64,000 bases of DNA from Geodermatophilus nigrescens (GTDB taxonomy: Bacteria; Actinomycetota; Actinomycetes; Mycobacteriales; Geodermatophilaceae): positions 1,426,001 through 1,490,000 of the forward strand of contig NZ_FQVX01000001.1 in assembly GCF_900129495.1 (NCBI RefSeq), given 5' to 3'. The notes beneath the pieces are model-generated. The model made no database searches. It had not been told where the DNA came from and was given only the letters and a program-made list of their open reading frames with translations. Positions 62,669 through 64,000 of the stretch are shown here, one piece after another (positions within the stretch are counted from its first letter, which is position 1; the number at the start of each line of letters is the position of its first letter). The translations under genes and the position numbers were made by a program.

Positions 62669-63292
62669 TCACGGCAGGAAGCTCACGTGGACGTGGTCCA
62701 TGTGGTTGGCCGTCGGCGAGCCGCGGTCGGCCATGGCCTGCCAGCCGGACCCGCCGACCAGCCAGATCCGCTGCTGCCAGATGACGTACTCGACGCGCAG
62801 CCGTGCCGCGTTGTCGATGACGAACTGGGCGACCGCGTGCCCCTTCGCCGCGTCGGCGTAGACCATGAAGTCGGCGGCCAGTTCCTGCGTGGGGGAGTGC
62901 CCGGGCCGGGTCAGGACGGTGGACACCGCGAAGGCCTGCGTGACCTCCGCGACGGCCGGCCGCACGTGCGGCGCCCAGGCGCTGTAGGCGGTCGACGTCG
63001 GGGTCGGTGCCCCGGTGAGGTCCGTGGCGACGGCGACGACGGCGGTGGCCGCCGCGGCGGCGGGCGCGGGTGCGGGAGCCGCCGCCGGTGCGGGAGCCGC
63101 TGCCGGCGCGGCAGCGGGGGCGGGTGCCGGGACGGCGTCGCCGCGGCCGGACCAGTGCTCGGACCAGCCGCCCCGGTCGGGACGGTCGCCGTCCCAGGAT
63201 CGGTCCGCGGAGGCGGCCGACTGGCCGGCCAGGCAGATCGCGACGGTGGCGGTGCCGACGGTGAGCGTGCGGCGGAGGGCGTGTCTGCGCAT
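62669..63292 (-). CDS. secreted protein with ARB_07466-like C-terminal domain
   Basis: A 207-residue exported protein. The ATG at 63292 begins a signal peptide (basic MRRHALRRT, hydrophobic core, cut after SAASA). A low-complexity Ala/Pro region (about 55-95) precedes a conserved C-terminal domain that ends NHMDHVHVSF, with RIWL and MADRGSPTANH. This domain is often found on secreted actinobacterial proteins beside NlpC/P60 or resuscitation-type modules; its His-Asp-His end suggests metal binding. Function unknown. Confidence 0.75.
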   Translation of the reverse strand: MRRHALRRTLTVGTATVAICLAGQSAASADRSWDGDRPDRGGWSEHWSGRGDAVPAPAPAAAPAAAPAPAAAPAPAPAAAAATAVVAVATDLTGAPTPTSTAYSAWAPHVRPAVAEVTQAFAVSTVLTRPGHSPTQELAADFMVYADAAKGHAVAQFVIDNAARLRVEYVIWQQRIWLVGGSGWQAMADRGSPTANHMDHVHVSFLP

Positions 63293-63916
63293 GACGAGGA
63301 GAGCTCCTGTCGTGTGGCCCCGCGCGGTCCCGCCGTCTGCTCGGCAGGGGACCGCCCCGGGGCAGGGGAGGGCACGGGGTCCGGGACGGCGCGCGGCAGC
63401 CCGGGCGGGCGTGTGCGGAGGCCGGTCGGGTCCGGATCCCGGAGGCGCGGCGGCCGGCGCGGGTGCGCGGGCCACGGCGAGGTGTCTGGGGGCGGGGCGC
63501 GTCGGGGCAGGCGCCGACGGCGCTCCCCGTGTCGCGGCTCTCCGTTTCTCCCGTGGCCGCCTACCGGGTCAGCTGACGGGTTCGGGCGGGGATGTCGCCC
63601 TACCCACCTCCCGGGAGGACCGGGCGGTGGGACTCACCCCGGTGACGCGGTGGGTCCCCGGCTCGCGGCCACAGGCGTGGTCCGCGACTCGGCGGCGTCC
63701 GGGCGGATCACCCCGGCTGGGGCGGAACGGCCGTCCGGACGGGTCGACCGTAGGGAGGCCCGCGGGACCCGGCAACGGGGACCGGGGAGTTCCGGTGGAC
63801 CGGGAGGCTCCCGTCGCCGGGTGTTCGCCGAGCGGACACCCCGGGCCGGACTGCGGCGCGCCCGGGGGTCCGCCAGGGTGGGGGCGTCGAGCGCGACCAC
63901 CCCCGGGAGGACGACG
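63293..63916. other. intergenic region between divergent genes
   Basis: About 620 bases without a gene I can support. Left part is the 5' region of the secreted protein; right part leads to the gene starting at 63917 with its GGGAGG signal. Two long overlapping frames on the minus strand show no motif or normal codon bias and are treated as shadows. No strong hairpin was found. Confidence 0.5.
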
Positions 63917-64000
63917 GTGACCGAGGCCAGCACGCGCGAGGAGATCGCCGCGACCGACGGCGCCGGGCCGCTGACCCCGGAGGAGCTGACCCGCATCCAC
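63917..64000 (+). CDS. start of a gene, possibly phosphoketolase
   Basis: The first 28 codons of a gene that runs off the window. A GTG at 63917 follows GGGAGG. The visible peptide ends GPLTPEELTRIH, which is how xylulose-5-phosphate/fructose-6-phosphate phosphoketolases begin before their conserved WRAANYL segment; that segment is outside the window, so the identity is a guess. Confidence 0.35.
   Translation, partial: MTEASTREEIAATDGAGPLTPEELTRIH

Overview
The window is very GC-rich DNA with GTG and ATG starts, frequent 4-base GTGA stop/start overlaps and mycothiol-type, DUF3145, DUF3052 and DUF1707 genes, all of which point to an actinobacterium. Gene content and order look most like the Geodermatophilaceae (Blastococcus, Geodermatophilus, Modestobacter); that family assignment is inference from memory, not a search result.

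Layout. 0-3.2 kb carries partner-switching signalling genes (a partial anti-sigma-type ATPase, a GAF/PAS/SpoIIE phosphatase and a truncated ATPase-like gene). 3.6-6.2 kb holds a ZIP-like membrane protein and an intact tyrosine integrase whose end faces the 3' end of a CAU-anticodon tRNA gene. 6.3-11.8 kb has small envelope proteins, a secreted M23 peptidase, a maleylpyruvate-isomerase-fold protein, a membrane diguanylate cyclase and DUF3145. 12.0-18.6 kb is the type II fatty acid synthesis cluster fasR-fabD-fabH-acpP-fabF-accD, read leftwards; its FabD carries an extra lipoyl/biotinyl-like tail.

18.6-31 kb is accessory: a PAP2 phosphatase, a cupin and a secreted parallel beta-helix protein, then a LacI-controlled oligosaccharide system (binding lipoprotein, two permeases, an MsmK/UgpC-type ATPase, a GH1 beta-glucosidase, an SDR and a GH105-like hydrolase). 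31-35.3 kb returns to housekeeping genes: aceE, DUF3052, the one-Cys peroxiredoxin AhpE and tRNA-Val. 35.6-48 kb is a neutral-lipid and phospholipid block: three alpha/beta hydrolases, an acyl-CoA synthetase, a HAD-PlsC-WS/DGAT triple fusion, PlsB, an epimerase and a second WS/DGAT. 48-55 kb has a FUSC exporter, Nif3, a DUF3311/MctP carboxylate importer, a zinc-ribbon protein and an RNase HI-phosphatase fusion. 55-64 kb has a polar amino acid ABC importer, a RibD-like reductase, nadA, two anion-type permeases, a DoxX-like protein, a PIG-L deacetylase, a secreted protein and the start of a gene that may be a phosphoketolase.

Two things stand out. First, three 60-bp copies of one stem-loop element sit immediately after three stop codons, all in the same orientation, with compensatory changes in both stems. 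Second, the backbone accD...fasR / aceE / DUF3052 / ahpE / Nif3 / zinc ribbon / RNase H is collinear with the Rv2228c-Rv2247 block of Mycobacterium tuberculosis as I remember it, but is split here by sugar-uptake, lipid and carboxylate-uptake insertions.
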